A model generated the notes under the pieces. It had not been told where the DNA came from. It was given only the letters and a program-made list of their open reading frames with translations, and searched no databases. Shown in pieces: positions 8,744-16,413 of a stretch of DNA of 37,289 nucleotides (its first letter is position 1; every line of letters starts with the position of its first letter). Made by a program: the position numbers and the translations under genes. This DNA is from Pseudomonas sp. (GTDB taxonomy: Bacteria > Pseudomonadota > Gammaproteobacteria > Pseudomonadales > Pseudomonadaceae). The stretch covers positions 1-37,289 of the forward strand of contig JAUYKV010000028.1 in assembly GCA_030699825.1 (NCBI GenBank). The letters are read 5' to 3'.

Positions 8744-9334
8744 ATGCTGGAATCCCTGTTCGTCCCCACCCTGATCGTTGCCCTGGCCGAAATCGGCGAC
8801 AAGACCCAATTGCTCGCCTTGCTGCTGGCCGCGCGCTTTCGCCAGCCCTGGCCAATTATCCTCGGCATCGTGGTCGCCACCCTGGCCAACCATTTTCTCG
8901 CCGCTGCCGCCGGCAACTGGGTAGCCAGTCTGTTTTCCCCGCTGACCCTGAGCTGGGCGCTCGCCGCCTCCTTCGTCGCCGTGGCGCTGTGGACCCTGGT
9001 TCCCGACAAGCTGGATGACGATGAAAGCTCGAGCCTCAAGCGCTATGGTCCATTCCTGACCACCCTGATTGCCTTCTTCATCGCCGAGATGGGCGACAAG
9101 ACCCAGGTCGCTACGGTGATGCTGGCCGCGCAGTACCCAGACTTCGTGCTGGTGGTGATCGGCACCACCCTGGGCATGCTGATCGCCAATGTACCCGTGG
9201 TGCTGGTCGGCAACTTTGCCGCCGAGCGCTTGCCACTGACCCTGATTCGCCGCCTGGCCGCCGGTGCCTTCGCCGCCCTGGCGGTGTATGCCGGCTACCA
9301 GGCCCTGCAACTCGGCGGACACTTAGGGTATTGA
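8744..9334 (+). CDS. GDT1/UPF0016 family Mn2+ exporter
   Basis: A 196-residue inner-membrane protein with six predicted membrane segments in two homologous halves. Each half carries the family's cation-binding motif: EIGDKT at 16-21 and EMGDKT at 115-120. This TMEM165/GDT1 family includes bacterial Mn2+ exporters. The Mn-type riboswitch immediately upstream strongly supports Mn2+ efflux induced by excess Mn2+. AGGA is followed by a short spacer and ATG at 8744; the ribosome-binding site abuts the cccgcccc arm of a possible sequestering hairpin. Confidence 0.88.
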   Translation: MLESLFVPTLIVALAEIGDKTQLLALLLAARFRQPWPIILGIVVATLANHFLAAAAGNWVASLFSPLTLSWALAASFVAVALWTLVPDKLDDDESSSLKRYGPFLTTLIAFFIAEMGDKTQVATVMLAAQYPDFVLVVIGTTLGMLIANVPVVLVGNFAAERLPLTLIRRLAAGAFAALAVYAGYQALQLGGHLGY

Positions 9335-9391
9335 TTGACGCCGCTTCCCTGGCGTTCCAGCCGGTATTTTGGCTACTCTGACCGCCGATAG

Positions 9392-9413
9392 GGTGCGCAG
9401 CATCCTGCGCACC
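9392..9413 (+). terminator. Strong hairpin between GDT1 and SnoaL-like genes
   Basis: A perfect 9 bp stem (ggtgcgcag with ctgcgcacc) and a CATC loop lie 57 bp after the GDT1 gene and 25 bp before the next start. No T-tract follows, so it may be a weak terminator, an mRNA-stabilising hairpin or a leader structure. Confidence 0.4.
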
Positions 9414-9438
9414 TTGCCCTGCAGTTATGGAGAGCAGC

Positions 9439-9882
9439 ATGTCATTGGATGATCGGAAAAAAGTGGTCCGTCAGCATATCGACCTGTCGTGGAACAAGGG
9501 CCGCCTGGCCCTGGCCGAGCAGTTGCACAGCAAGGACTTTCTCTACAAAAGCTCGTTTGTCGGCCAGCCCCTGGGCAGCGCGGCCTTCGCCATGCTGGTT
9601 CAGGACATCCGCACGGCCATGCCAGACCTGCAGGTAGTGGTCGAGGAATGCGTTGCCGAAGGCAACAAGGTGGTCACCTGGAGCACCCTGATCGGCACCA
9701 TCGAGAAACCGGCCCTGGGTTACCCGCCGAGCGACAAGGTATTGGCCATCGCGGCGATGGCCTTCTGGACGCTGGGCCCACGCAACGAAATCCAGGAAAT
9801 CTGCACCATGTTCGACATGGAAAGCTTCCGCGCCCAACTGGGCCTGGACACCCGCGCCTTCTCGGAAAAAGCCCTGCCGTAG
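9439..9882 (+). CDS. SnoaL-like ester cyclase family protein
   Basis: A 147-residue protein of the NTF2-like/SnoaL fold, a small cone-shaped barrel used by polyketide cyclases and many uncharacterised enzymes. Segments such as HSKDFLYKSS, IRTAMPDLQVVVEECVAEGNKVVTW and the late FDMESFRAQLG are typical of the ester-cyclase branch. The start at 9439 (MSLDDRKK) is chosen because GGAG lies eight bases upstream; the ATG twelve bases earlier contains that GGAG and has no site of its own. It has no neighbour suggesting a pathway, so the substrate is unknown. Confidence 0.72.
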   Translation: MSLDDRKKVVRQHIDLSWNKGRLALAEQLHSKDFLYKSSFVGQPLGSAAFAMLVQDIRTAMPDLQVVVEECVAEGNKVVTWSTLIGTIEKPALGYPPSDKVLAIAAMAFWTLGPRNEIQEICTMFDMESFRAQLGLDTRAFSEKALP

Positions 9883-9947
9883 GCCGGTCACCAACATGCA
9901 CAGGGCCGCACCAGCGCGGGCCAGCCCTGCCCGCGGTGGCGATGCTG

Positions 9948-10769
9948 TCAGCGCGTGGCCTTGGCTCGCTCGTACAGCGGCATGACTTTCGGGATGGCCG
10001 CCTGCAAGGCCGCGATGCGGCTACTCGACGACGGGTGAGTGCTCATGAACTCTGGCGGCGCACCATTGCCGGCCTGAGCCATTTTCCGCCACAGGCTGAT
10101 AGCGGCGTTCGGGTTGTAGCCGCTACGGGCGGCCAGCTCCAGCCCCAGCAGGTCGGCCTCGTTCTCGTTACCCCGGCTGTTGGGCAGGGTCAGGCTGTAC
10201 TGCACCACGGTATCGGCCATGGCCATGCCCGTCTCGCCAAGTCCAAGCAGGGCACCGGCGCCCTGCTTGGCCAGCGCCACGCCATAGGCCTTGGACATGG
10301 CTTCGCGGCTATGCTCGCGCAGGGCATGGGCCATTTCATGGCCGATAATCGCGGCGATCTCATCGTCGTTCAGTTGCAGCTTGTCGATCAGCCCGCTGTA
10401 GAAGAGGATCTTGCCGCCCGGACCACAGCTGGCATTCAGCTCGGGGCTCTTGATCAGATTGACCTCCCACTGCCACTGCGCGGCATCGGCGCGGAATATC
10501 GGCGCCTGCTTGATCAGGCGATCGGTGATGACCCGCAACCGCTTGGCGCTGGCGCTGCTCTTGTCCAGCACCCCTTTTTTTGACGCCTCACCCAGCGTCT
10601 GCTGATAGGACGTGGCATACATCTGGTTGATCTCTTGGCTCGAGAGCATGCTGAACATGTACTGCTTGCGCTCGACACCCACCGCACTACCGCTGGTGGT
10701 GTTCACGGCCTGGCATCCTGCCAGCAGCAAGGCCGCGGCCAGCGCGGTAAAGGACAACGTCTGGTTCAT
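9948..10769 (-). CDS. M48 family metalloprotease lipoprotein
   Basis: A 273-residue secreted zinc protease. An N-terminal signal with lipobox LAGC puts the lipidated Cys at residue 19. The zinc-binding HEMAH motif is at 144-148 and the third ligand is Glu204 in NENEAD. It resembles LoiP/YcaL-type outer-membrane-anchored peptidases, which degrade misfolded periplasmic or outer-membrane proteins. Position +2 after Cys is Ala rather than Asp, which favours outer-membrane sorting. GGAG seven bases before the ATG supports the start. Confidence 0.88.
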   Translation of the reverse strand: MNQTLSFTALAAALLLAGCQAVNTTSGSAVGVERKQYMFSMLSSQEINQMYATSYQQTLGEASKKGVLDKSSASAKRLRVITDRLIKQAPIFRADAAQWQWEVNLIKSPELNASCGPGGKILFYSGLIDKLQLNDDEIAAIIGHEMAHALREHSREAMSKAYGVALAKQGAGALLGLGETGMAMADTVVQYSLTLPNSRGNENEADLLGLELAARSGYNPNAAISLWRKMAQAGNGAPPEFMSTHPSSSSRIAALQAAIPKVMPLYERAKATR

Positions 10770-10966
10770 GCTGAATCTCCATGTGGATTAGCCGCGTATG
10801 CTAGGCCCGCCACCCTGGGCGAGCAACCGGCAATAGTGCGGCAAGAAATAGCGCGGCAAGCCCCTGCGCTCGATAAGCGCGATAAACAGCTACGCAATGC
10901 ACACCGCTTTGCCAGGGCTGGTCAGACGGCAATAAGTCTCCCCCAGCACACCACTGGCCCCCGCTA

Positions 10967-11584
10967 CTACGCCGGCGTCAGGCATTCGGGGGCATTCAGT
11001 TTGGGGTCGTTGACCAGATTGGCCAGAACTCGCTCGCGCAACGGTGGCTGCGGCCTGGCCAACAGCGCCCTGAGCTGGTCCGGCGGCGTGTCTGCCGCCA
11101 GCCAGAGCGCCTGGCCGGCGGCATCGAGGAGCAGCGGACGGCGCTGATTGGCCGCCGGCTGGGTCACCACCGCCGCGCTGAGATAGACACAGCCTTCGAC
11201 CGGATAGGCCTCCCACAGCGCGGCAAAGTACAGCAAGCTGTCTTCGTTGCTCAGCCAATATGGCCGCTTGCGCGCAGAGCCGCGCCACTCGTAAAAACCA
11301 TTGGCCGGCAACAAGCCGCGGCGCAGGCGCAAGGCATCGCGGAACATCGGCTGCTCGGCCAGGGTTTCCGCCCGTGCCTGGGCCGGGGTTTTCGACAGAT
11401 CCGTCAGCCAAGGCGGGGTCAGCCCCCAGCGGGCGCGAACCAGCTCGCGCTCACCGGCGATGGCACGCAGCAGCAAGACCTGGGCACCGGGCGCAATATT
11501 CCATTGCGGCTGCTGATCCGCAGGAAAACCGGGCAAGGCCGCAAACACTGGCGACCAACGGAACAGGGCATAACGTCCACACAT
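10967..11584 (-). CDS. SRAP (YedK/HMCES-like) family protein lacking two active-site residues
   Basis: A 205-residue SRAP-domain protein. Family members (E. coli YedK, human HMCES) crosslink to abasic sites in single-stranded DNA through the N-terminal amine and thiol of Cys2. Here MCGRYA preserves Cys2, and GFYEW at 96-100 preserves the catalytic Glu (Glu99; YedK Glu105). The position matching YedK Asn75 is Gln69 (AQARAET for INARVET). The position matching His160 is Asn146 (NQRRP for HDRRP). So half of the active site is changed, although the fold motifs, including VNDPKLNAPECL near the end, remain. Crosslinking may be altered or irreversible. The residue matches are from remembered family sequences. 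Confidence 0.82.
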   Translation of the reverse strand: MCGRYALFRWSPVFAALPGFPADQQPQWNIAPGAQVLLLRAIAGERELVRARWGLTPPWLTDLSKTPAQARAETLAEQPMFRDALRLRRGLLPANGFYEWRGSARKRPYWLSNEDSLLYFAALWEAYPVEGCVYLSAAVVTQPAANQRRPLLLDAAGQALWLAADTPPDQLRALLARPQPPLRERVLANLVNDPKLNAPECLTPA

Positions 11585-11723
11585 GGGGCAACTCGATAAC
11601 AGGTAGGCAGCGGGCCAGGCTCGGCCGGCTGTTGAATGGGACCACGGCTCGCCACCAGCTGTCGTTCAAGCGGCCAGCAGGCCGAGCCTTCGAGCGCGGC
11701 GCAGGTGGATTCTCAACGGCCTG

Positions 11724-11984
11724 CTAGCAGAGCAGCACGCCCTGGAAGTTCTCTGGCTCGTCATTGGCCAGCGGTTGCGCGCCATTGTACGTGGCGATCA
11801 ACTGCCGTGCGCGCTCGGCCTGATCATCCTCGACCATCAGACCGAGCAAGCCACAGGCAGGCAGTTCGCCGACCCCACCGAGCAAGTGTTGGCCGGTCAG
11901 GTGCGCCTCGATGCCCTCACTGGCCAGCATGCCCAGGAGCAACTCGCCCTCCAGCACGTCCTGCGGCTCGTAGATGCGCTGCAT
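11724..11984 (-). CDS. DUF2007 family protein
   Basis: An 86-residue protein beginning MQRIYEPQDVLEGELLLGMLASEGIE. The pattern of a short beta-alpha unit in which residues around 20-32 read 'ASEGIEAHLTGQHL', followed by GLLGLMVEDDQAERARQLI, is that of DUF2007, a small domain sometimes called a putative signal-transducing protein. Its start overlaps the stop of the upstream CPXCG gene in a TGATG arrangement, so the two are translationally coupled and probably work together. No function is established. Confidence 0.75.
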   Translation of the reverse strand: MQRIYEPQDVLEGELLLGMLASEGIEAHLTGQHLLGGVGELPACGLLGLMVEDDQAERARQLIATYNGAQPLANDEPENFQGVLLC

Positions 11985-12166
11985 CAGTCGTTTTCTCCGC
12001 GCACTTCGAGCGTCCAGTCAACGCCGTCGGTGTGCAGATCGAAGACTATGGGCCGGCAGCACACCGGGCAATCCTCAATGTACTGTTGATCGCCGGCGGA
12101 CAGGTCGAGCAGAGCTTCGACCGACTCGCCACAGTACGGGCATTGATAAAGCTGATTTTCCAGCAT
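11984..12166 (-). CDS. CPXCG motif cysteine-rich protein
   Basis: A 60-residue protein, MLENQLYQCPYCGE..., with CPYC near residue 9 and CPVCC near residue 34. It therefore carries two CXXC-type knuckles suited to binding one zinc ion. It belongs to the short CPXCG-motif family that is conserved beside DUF2007 genes in pseudomonads. GGAG six bases before ATG 12166 marks the start; an in-frame extension to 12223 lacks a site. The stop overlaps the next start by one base (TGATG). The function is unknown. Confidence 0.78.
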   Translation of the reverse strand: MLENQLYQCPYCGESVEALLDLSAGDQQYIEDCPVCCRPIVFDLHTDGVDWTLEVRGEND

Positions 12167-12266
12167 CGCAGTCTCCGCGTGACTTGTAGGTATAATCGCC
12201 GGTCTATCGCTGGTGCCAAGCACGCAACCAGTCTCCTCAACTTTCTGCTAACCACGACAAGAGAGC

Positions 12267-13433
12267 ATGATGGGCGAATTCGATGCCATCCGACCTTACG
12301 CCGATTCCGAAGTACCCACTGTTCTGGCGCGCTTGCTGGCAGACAACGAGTTTCTCGACATCCTCACCCAGTATCGCTTCCCACGCCTGGCCGGCGCACT
12401 GGGCTGGTTGCTTAAACCACTTATAGCCTATCGGCTGCGCCTTGAGTTCAACAAGGTCGCCTCGGTCGCGGCGCTGCAGGAGAAAGTCGAGGTTTACGTC
12501 GACCGGAGCATCGAGCGCGCCACCGATGGCGTGACCTATTCCGGCGTCGAGCAGCTCAAGGCCGGCAATGCCTACCTGTTTATCGCCAACCACCGCGACA
12601 TCGTCATGGATCCGGCCTTCGTCAACTATGCGGTGTACCACGCCGGCCTGCCGACCCCGCGCATCGCAATTGGTGACAATCTGCTGCAGAAGCCGTTCGT
12701 CAGCGACCTGATGCGCCTGAACAAGAGCTTTATCGTGCATCGCTCGCTCAGCGGCCGCCGCGAGAAACTCGCGTCCTACCAATTGCTGTCGGCCTATATC
12801 AATCACTCGATCCGCAGCGATTGCGAGTCGATCTGGATCGCCCAGGCCGAGGGCCGCGCCAAGGATGGCAACGACCGCACCGACTCGGCGATCCTCAAGA
12901 TGTTCCACATGAGCCGCAAGAGCGAACCCTTTGCCGAGGTCATCGCTGCGCTGAAACTGACCCCGGTGTCGATCAGCTACGAATACGACCCCTGTGACCA
13001 GGCCAAGGCCCGCGAGCTGTTCATCCGTGCCAGCAGCGGCGGTTACAGTAAAGCCCCGGGCGAAGACGACCAGAGCATCGCCCTCGGCATTACCGGCTAT
13101 AAGGGCCGCGTGCATATTCACTTCAGCGCGCCGGTGAGCAGCGGCCTGCAAGACAGCAAGCAGCTGGCCGCCGAAATGGACAGACAGATCCTCAGCGGCT
13201 ATCGGCTATTCCCCGTGCACTACCTGGCCTATGCCATGTGGAGCGAACGCGATCCGGCACTCGAGGTACCGAGCGCAGCGCAGCTGTTTCCCGCTGCGGA
13301 ACTGACCCGCGCCGAAGCCGAGTGGCACAAGCGTCTGGCCCGCTGCCCGGCCGAACAGCAACCCTTTCTGGTGCTGCAATATGCCAATCCGGTGCGCAAT
13401 CAATACCGGGTTAAGGCCGGTTTGCCTTTGTAG
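12267..13433 (+). CDS. 1-acyl-glycerol-3-phosphate acyltransferase-like protein
   Basis: A 388-residue PlsC-superfamily acyltransferase. The block FIANHRDIVMDPAF near residues 105-118 corresponds to the catalytic NHxxxxD region; FIVHRS and WIAQAEGRAKDG downstream match the family's later glycerolipid-binding blocks. The protein is longer than classical PlsC (about 240 residues) and has a C-terminal extension of about 120 residues, as in the cold-inducible subgroup. It likely transfers acyl chains onto a phospholipid precursor at the inner membrane. Two adjacent ATG codons (12267, 12270) are possible starts with an imperfect site (AAGAGAG). It diverges from the CPXCG gene. Confidence 0.78.
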   Translation: MMGEFDAIRPYADSEVPTVLARLLADNEFLDILTQYRFPRLAGALGWLLKPLIAYRLRLEFNKVASVAALQEKVEVYVDRSIERATDGVTYSGVEQLKAGNAYLFIANHRDIVMDPAFVNYAVYHAGLPTPRIAIGDNLLQKPFVSDLMRLNKSFIVHRSLSGRREKLASYQLLSAYINHSIRSDCESIWIAQAEGRAKDGNDRTDSAILKMFHMSRKSEPFAEVIAALKLTPVSISYEYDPCDQAKARELFIRASSGGYSKAPGEDDQSIALGITGYKGRVHIHFSAPVSSGLQDSKQLAAEMDRQILSGYRLFPVHYLAYAMWSERDPALEVPSAAQLFPAAELTRAEAEWHKRLARCPAEQQPFLVLQYANPVRNQYRVKAGLPL

Positions 13434-13681
13434 GCAGAGCCGAGAGGCTGTGAAAAAACTCCCGCCTATGCGACTGCATCAAATTCGCAGGGCGGCCGGG
13501 GCGCCGTCCGTTCGGAGCGCAGCGACAACCCGCCAGCTTTCTGCTGCGCCAGCGAACCACGGTGCACTGCCTGCGGCGAGTGACACCCTACTGATCGCCA
13601 AATCGCCCTCTGAGGCCACAAGCAAAAAACGGCAGCCCATGGGCTGCCGTTTTTATTGCTCGACACCAATGTCACCGCTTC
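13434..13681. other. Intergenic region with repeat remnant and bidirectional terminator
   Basis: After the acyltransferase stop comes gagaggctgtgaaaa (13441-13455), which is repeated in inverted orientation near 30186-30200 and looks like part of a dispersed element. The middle is GC-rich without a supported gene. A strong bidirectional terminator closes the region: a perfect 10 bp stem acggcagccc/gggctgccgt (13629-13650) with six A before and five T after. It serves both the rightward acyltransferase and the leftward small membrane-protein gene. Confidence 0.75.
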
Positions 13682-13969
13682 TCAGAGCAGGGTGCTGCCC
13701 CAGGACAGCGCGAGCGACAGTGCCAGGCTGGCAAACCCGAAACGATAGAAAAACCGGTTAAGGCGCTGGGTCGGGAGGTCGAACAGGCACACCTCCTCGG
13801 CCATATCCTTGGCCTCGCCGCCTGCGCTCAGGCGCGCCACTGCACGCTGCTCACGCATCCGGGTGGCCAGCAGCAGCCAACTCCCGGCCAGCCCGAAGAA
13901 CAGTGCAAGGGCATTCAATGACTGCGCGGGATGGGCAAGAAAAACAGACCAGAGTGCCTGCAACGGCAT
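13682..13969 (-). CDS. Small conserved membrane protein
   Basis: A 95-residue protein with two hydrophobic segments, one at about residues 18-35 (LNALALFFGLAGSWLLLAT) and one at the C-terminus (FGFASLALSLALSW). A charged, probably cytoplasmic loop lies between them. A consensus TGGAGGT lies just upstream of ATG 13969 and decides the start, although the frame is open further upstream. It resembles short uncharacterised pseudomonad membrane proteins; no function can be assigned. It ends at the shared bidirectional terminator. Confidence 0.65.
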   Translation of the reverse strand: MPLQALWSVFLAHPAQSLNALALFFGLAGSWLLLATRMREQRAVARLSAGGEAKDMAEEVCLFDLPTQRLNRFFYRFGFASLALSLALSWGSTLL

Positions 13970-14339
13970 CAGCAACCTCCACAGCAAATGGGAGCACAGA
14001 GCACGTCCGCGCACCACGGCGTGAGCGGGCGACATGAAGATGCAGCGCTGATCGCTCGATGAAGAGGAAATCTCTATTTCCCAGGGACAGGTGCCGACCT
14101 TCCGCCTCAAGCACTTCGATCAGGCGCACTTCACACCGCCGTGACCCGCCGGACGATCCGAAACACCGCGCGCAGTTTACTGGAGCCGCCGATTTAGAAA
14201 TTTTGTTCCCGACAAATCAAGCAGCCATCTCGAAATCGTCCGAGGATCGTCACATTCCAGGCTTAAGCTTTGGGTCTTCAATTACGCCAGCGTCTTCGCA
14301 GCACGGCGGCGTATCCAACCTGCCTACGGAGGAATTTCC
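13970..14339. other. Divergent intergenic region
   Basis: This 370 bp region separates the leftward membrane-protein gene from the rightward 68-residue gene. The part from about 14180 to 14260 is noticeably A/T-rich and is the likely promoter zone. Frames crossing the region lack ribosome-binding sites and family resemblance. It ends with a strong ACGGAGGA site immediately before ATG 14340. Confidence 0.4.
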
Positions 14340-14546
14340 ATGCTCAACCCACAACCGCTTGATCGTGATTACCTGATCGACTCGCTCGACGACGTGGATG
14401 CCGTAATCAACGAGCTGTCCTTCAACGTCCAGGACCACCACTGGCTGGTCTATTGCGCCCTTGGCGGCCATGAACACTATGACCTGCCGGACATCGACCA
14501 AAGCACCGGCTTCAGCTTGCCGGAACTTTACGCCGAAGCGGCCTGA
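14340..14546 (+). CDS. Small acidic protein of unknown function
   Basis: A 68-residue protein beginning MLNPQPLDRDYLIDSLDDVD. It is strongly acidic, has no membrane segment or signal, and contains a central WLVYCALGGHEHYDLPDI block. A near-perfect GGAGG six bases before ATG predicts efficient translation. No family was recognised. It is followed after 47 bp by the 166 bp MITE, and the nearest hairpin terminator lies beyond that element. Confidence 0.6.
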   Translation: MLNPQPLDRDYLIDSLDDVDAVINELSFNVQDHHWLVYCALGGHEHYDLPDIDQSTGFSLPELYAEAA

Positions 14547-14593
14547 CCCGCAGAAAACCAAGCACGATTGCAATGCCACTGGCTCAAGACAAA

Positions 14594-14759
14594 GGCTATG
14601 TACCCGTTATCTGTTGCATGAGAGATAACGTTTTTGCAGGAGCTGCCGGGCGGCGTTCCGTTTCATCCGCGAAAGTCTTCGAAACACTGACAATGTTTCG
14701 CGGCTAAAGCCCCTCCCACGAGGTTGCGATCTGGCTCAACAATTAACGGGTACATAGCC
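14594..14759. mobile_element. 166 bp MITE related to the IS1595-type element
   Basis: The element starts ggctatgtacccgttatctg and ends with the inverse, matching at 21 of 23 positions between its two ends. The first 12 bases are identical to the end of the insertion sequence at 160. It is flanked by near-identical 8 bp repeats, aagacaaa (14586-14593) and aagaaaaa (14760-14767). There is no reading frame inside. The interior includes a pseudomonad-type repeat (tttcgcggctaaagcccctc). The right flank is the A-tract of the hairpin at 14766-14798. It would need a transposase supplied in trans. Confidence 0.82.
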
Positions 14760-14765
14760 AAGAAA

Positions 14766-14798
14766 AACGCCGTTTTCCCGTTAGCGGAAAGCGGCGTT
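14766..14798. terminator. Hairpin terminator abutting the MITE
   Basis: The stem aacgccg/cggcgtt is extended by tttcc/ggaaa around a 7-nt loop. Read leftward it is followed by TTTTTCTT, so it terminates leftward transcription from the YajG-type gene; read rightward the T-tract is weak. The MITE lies directly beyond this T-tract. Confidence 0.75.
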
Positions 14799-14961
14799 CT
14801 TGTGTGCGGCCCAGAGCCGGGACGGGGTCACTCCAGCATTAGTGGATTTGTTGCGGCCCTCAATACCTGACAAACCAGCCAGTGTCGTACCAGTCTTCAG
14901 CTGTCGCAGCTAGACAGCAAGCTGGGCTAGCTGCGCAGACCGGACCGTTATCGACCGGCGC
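14799..14961. other. Trailer of the YajG-type lipoprotein gene
   Basis: The region holds no gene. A 9 bp stem, cgcagctag (14905-14913) with ctagctgcg (14927-14935), lies just past the lipoprotein stop, without a T-tract. It could be an mRNA 3' stabiliser or a weak terminator ahead of the stronger hairpin at 14766-14798. Confidence 0.4.
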
Positions 14962-15546
14962 TTACTCCCTGAGCATTTGTCCGACGGTCGGATCCTTGAA
15001 CGCACGGGTCAGCGCATCGCTCAACACATCACCGACCAGCTTGGTGTTGGTTTCCTGATTGGGCGCCATACCAAAGCGCTGGTTCAACGAGGCGCCATAG
15101 CGACCGTTGTAACGGCGCGCGCTGTTCTGCACGTCGATACGAAAGGTCGCGGTGATATCGGACTCGGTGACATACAGGCCTTCTTTCGGCGACTGGTACT
15201 TGAGTTCGGCCAGGGTCAGGGTCAGCTGCGGCGCGTTGTAGGCATTCGGGGTCGGGGTGAAGCCAAGCAGGCGCACCGCAGCCTCTGCCTGGGCTTGCAG
15301 CTTTGGCAGAATGTCCTTGCCGGTCACGACGATCGCGCTGGTTTCCGGGTACAAACCGCCACGCGTACCAAGTACCGGCGACGGCCGACCGTCGACAACC
15401 CGCACCACCACCGGTTGGCCCTGGCCAACGGCGGCCAGCGGGGCATTGATCTTGGGTTGCGGGCTGAGTTGTTGCGGGCTGTGGGCACAGCCGACCAGGG
15501 TCAGGCTGACGACAGCGATCAGACCAAACAACAGGCGATGCAGCAT
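14962..15546 (-). CDS. yajG: YajG family lipoprotein
   Basis: A 194-residue lipoprotein starting MLHRLLFGLIAVVSLTLVGC, with lipobox LVGC and the lipidated Cys at residue 20. The mature part contains VVVRVVDGRPSPVLGTRGG and ADALTRAF-type C-terminal features of the YajG family, whose members sit in the outer membrane and have no established role. GGAG eight bases before ATG 15546 selects this start over an ATG two codons upstream. Monocistronic, ending at the hairpins near 14766-14935. Confidence 0.8.
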   Translation of the reverse strand: MLHRLLFGLIAVVSLTLVGCAHSPQQLSPQPKINAPLAAVGQGQPVVVRVVDGRPSPVLGTRGGLYPETSAIVVTGKDILPKLQAQAEAAVRLLGFTPTPNAYNAPQLTLTLAELKYQSPKEGLYVTESDITATFRIDVQNSARRYNGRYGASLNQRFGMAPNQETNTKLVGDVLSDALTRAFKDPTVGQMLRE

Positions 15547-15714
15547 GCTCATCTCTCCATGGGTGTGGGGCGCGAAATTGCCCTGCAGTATAACCAGCCG
15601 CACCATAGGCTGACAGCGCCGCGGGCAAGACTTGAGGGTTTTCGGGCTGTTGTCACGGTCCTGTCATGCCCGACTGGCATAAGACTTTAGTCGTCAACCG
15701 CCTGAGTCCATGCC

Positions 15715-15948
15715 ATGTTTTTTCTTCGCTCCTGGCTCGCCCCGCGCCGTCACATTCGCACATTTGCCCTGCTCGACGAGCACGGCCTGTGTCGCGCCTT
15801 TCGCCAGGCAGCCCAGGCGCCACAAGGCCTGGGCTGGATTGAAGTCAATCAGCAGCGGCTAAACTGGCTGCATAAACCACTCCCCGCCAGTGCGCGCATC
15901 GGCGCAAACGTGAAATATTCGGCCGTCACCAAAACCTTGACAGCCTGA
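15715..15948 (+). CDS. Small conserved hypothetical protein
   Basis: A 77-residue basic protein, MFFLRSWLAPRRHIRTFALLDEHG..., with no signal or membrane segment. It resembles short pseudomonad proteins in which a compact domain (FALLDEHGLCRAFRQ...GLGWIEVNQQRLNWL) precedes a PLPASAR motif. The ribosome-binding site is not evident, so the start is uncertain. It diverges from the YajG-type gene with 168 bp between the starts. The function is unknown. Confidence 0.55.
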   Translation: MFFLRSWLAPRRHIRTFALLDEHGLCRAFRQAAQAPQGLGWIEVNQQRLNWLHKPLPASARIGANVKYSAVTKTLTA

Positions 15949-16413
15949 CCGGCGGAAGAAGAAAAGCCACTTGAGGCGATCAATTTTCCCGTATTCGTCT
16001 TATAATCGCGCCCCGATTATAAGGACGTCTCCTGATCGGGCCTCGCCGTACTGCTGATGCATTAGCCATCGGCCACGCCCCAGAGAGTCGCCCACTTCGT
16101 GCAGCCCCTTCCGGCTCGCCGTTTTACCCATCACGCAGAACAGCTTGCAGTCATGCAACTGGAGTTTTGCGCGGGCAGAAAGGCAAGCCTGGGCGAACGA
16201 GCTTTTGAGGTTCACGGCTCCAAAAGAGTGTGAAAAAAACGGTTTCAACAACTTCACAAGAGTGTGGCGAAAATGAACGATCTTGCGGCTGGCAAATGCT
16301 CCGCTACCCCCTCCTGCCTCATCCCAGGACATCTCGACGACTGTCGATAGGCGTTGTTTCACGCTTAGGCCGTTGGCCGTCAATTGGGTGCTGCATTTTT
16401 AGGAGAAGAGGTA
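15949..16413. other. Long leader region upstream of mqo
   Basis: This 465 bp region precedes malate:quinone oxidoreductase. A TATAAT hexamer at 16001-16006 lies inside a perfect 10 bp inverted repeat (15999-16023), which suggests a repressible promoter followed by a leader of about 400 nt. A second A/T-rich segment near 16222-16275 is another possible promoter. No protein frame with a ribosome-binding site was seen. A leader of this length could hold a regulatory RNA, but none was recognised. Confidence 0.4.
15999..16023. promoter_or_regulatory. Perfect palindrome over a TATAAT box
   Basis: cttataatcg (15999-16008) and cgattataag (16014-16023) are perfect inverted repeats separated by CGCCC. 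The left arm contains a consensus -10 hexamer TATAAT on the plus strand (16001-16006); by symmetry a second -10-like hexamer reads on the minus strand. No good -35 sits at 16-18 bp. The arrangement suits a dimeric repressor operator covering a promoter; the regulator is unknown. Confidence 0.5.

Noticed and set aside
10770..10966. Possible small gene between the M48 protease and SRAP genes
   Set aside because: Frames crossing the region overlap the neighbouring genes antisense and lack ribosome-binding sites.
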